A stretch of 64,000 nucleotides of DNA from Chondrus crispus (taxonomy: Eukaryota; Rhodophyta; Florideophyceae; Gigartinales; Gigartinaceae): NCBI RefSeq assembly GCF_000350225.1, contig NW_005179177.1, forward strand, positions 60,524-124,523, given 5' to 3'. Below are positions 63,329 through 64,000 of this stretch, in pieces (position 1 is the stretch's first letter; every line of letters starts with the position of its first letter). Under the pieces are notes generated by a model, which worked only from the letters and a program-made list of their open reading frames with translations, had not been told where the DNA came from and did not search any database. The position numbers were made by a program, and so were the translations under genes.

Positions 63329-63555
63329 TTTGAAGAAATTTTGGGAAGAGGAAGACGAAAGTGTTGATTAGGGAAGACTGAGATACGGAATTGAATGTTT
63401 TCTGGTATGCCAACGTTTAATACTCTAATCGTAAGCCTTTCACTACAGTAGCGATAAATTTCTACAATTATTCGAATTGCAAAAGCCCGCCTAAAAACTG
63501 GCCTCATATGAGGTCAATTGACCTCATATGAGGCCATTTGTCACCTAGACACTAG

Positions 63556-64000
63556 ACAGATCGTCGAGCCGAGCATCCTCTCCGGCCCCGACGTGCGTTG
63601 CCGCCGCTCTTGGCGCTCACTACAACGTGAGAGGGGCATGGTCGCAAGAGAACTGGCATTTACCCTTTGATCAAACGCCTGCACTGCGCAACGATGCAGG
63701 CCGCTGTGTGATGCGTTGATCCGCCAAGGACCCTTCCTAGGGAGCTTTCGCGATGCACGGGAGGCTGCTTTCTGCGCACACGGCGCGTCCAAACTCAATG
63801 CCTGCCCCTCGACCGAAAATTTATCCAAAACCCTGTGGCTGCTTTGAGAGTGTGCCTACGATATGAGATGGAAGAATCTCCCACTTTTTCGGGCGGAGTC
63901 AATACGCATTGAGCGTGCAAGATGCTGAAAAAGCGCTCGAAAGCATAATTTATGGATATGGTCGGTCGATACTAGAAAGCCCAGGGCTCTCTATCAGTGT
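63556..64000. other. right-edge spacer
   Basis: Minus-strand frame 63541-63828 begins within the transposon tip and is unrecognised. No gene called. Confidence 0.4.

Larger units (their letters stand above)
60696..63555 (-). mobile_element. PiggyBac-like DNA transposon, autonomous type
   Basis: 2860 bp. Ends CTAGTGTCTAGACGACC and its partner GTCACCTAGACACTAG. Inside each end are two copies of the palindrome CCTCATATGAGG. Both this element and the 490-bp relative at 40987 have CTAG at both outer edges, which is either a 4-bp CTAG target duplication or part of the terminus. It encodes one transposase on the minus strand with a single premature TGA. Confidence 0.92.

Overview
The window is eukaryotic nuclear DNA that is dense in transposons, with a few dispersed host genes. 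Short spliceosomal introns, LTR retrotransposons primed by initiator tRNA, a GC-rich organelle-type RsmG gene and very long gene-poor spacers suggest an alga. A florideophyte red alga of the Chondrus type is my best guess, but this is inference from style and not from a marker gene.

Layout, left to right: a NYN/Zc3h12a-type ribonuclease gene (298-2097, minus). An old Ty1/copia element (3836-10512, minus) with 308-bp LTRs and TSD GCACT. A two-zinc-finger reading frame broken by one stop (11993-12649), followed by the gag of a second copia element of the same clade (13118-14704). A PiggyBac-type element with 468-bp inverted repeats (14961-19963). A repeat-rich block (19.9-25.4 kb) holding a 786-bp DNA transposon with a 4-bp GTAC duplication, a dispersed 0.3-0.4 kb repeat, a G-rich minisatellite and a fragment that looks like a TRIP12/UPL3 ubiquitin ligase. 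A frameshifted Sel1-repeat gene (25.5-27.3 kb). A young, nearly intact copia element (27380-32487, plus; TSD ACAGT). A small foldback MITE and an RsmG 16S rRNA methyltransferase gene (33.4-34.2 kb). A third complete copia element (34703-40303, minus; TSD CAGTA), whose 5' LTR carries a Harbinger-like MITE with a TAA duplication. A non-autonomous PiggyBac-like element (40987-41476). A five-exon ionotropic glutamate receptor-like gene (41772-43736, minus). A composite retroelement (46298-52090) in which a two-ORF non-LTR-type reverse transcriptase unit sits between short LTR-like repeats with a tRNA primer site. A long spacer. A small secreted Cys-rich protein gene (57402-57767). A decayed armadillo-like gene (about 59.6-60.1 kb). 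A PiggyBac-like element (60696-63555, minus) with CTAG ends and one premature TGA.

How the parts relate: three of the retroelements have a primer-binding site complementary to the anticodon arm of initiator tRNA-Met, and in two of them that site also supplies an in-frame gag ATG. The autonomous PiggyBac element at 60.7 kb shares its termini with the 490-bp element at 41 kb and is its likely source of transposase. Two elements inserted into sequence that also exists elsewhere in the window without the insert, so their target duplications can be read directly. Most transposon frames are broken by single in-frame stops. The younger copia element is the exception, with intact gag and pol frames.
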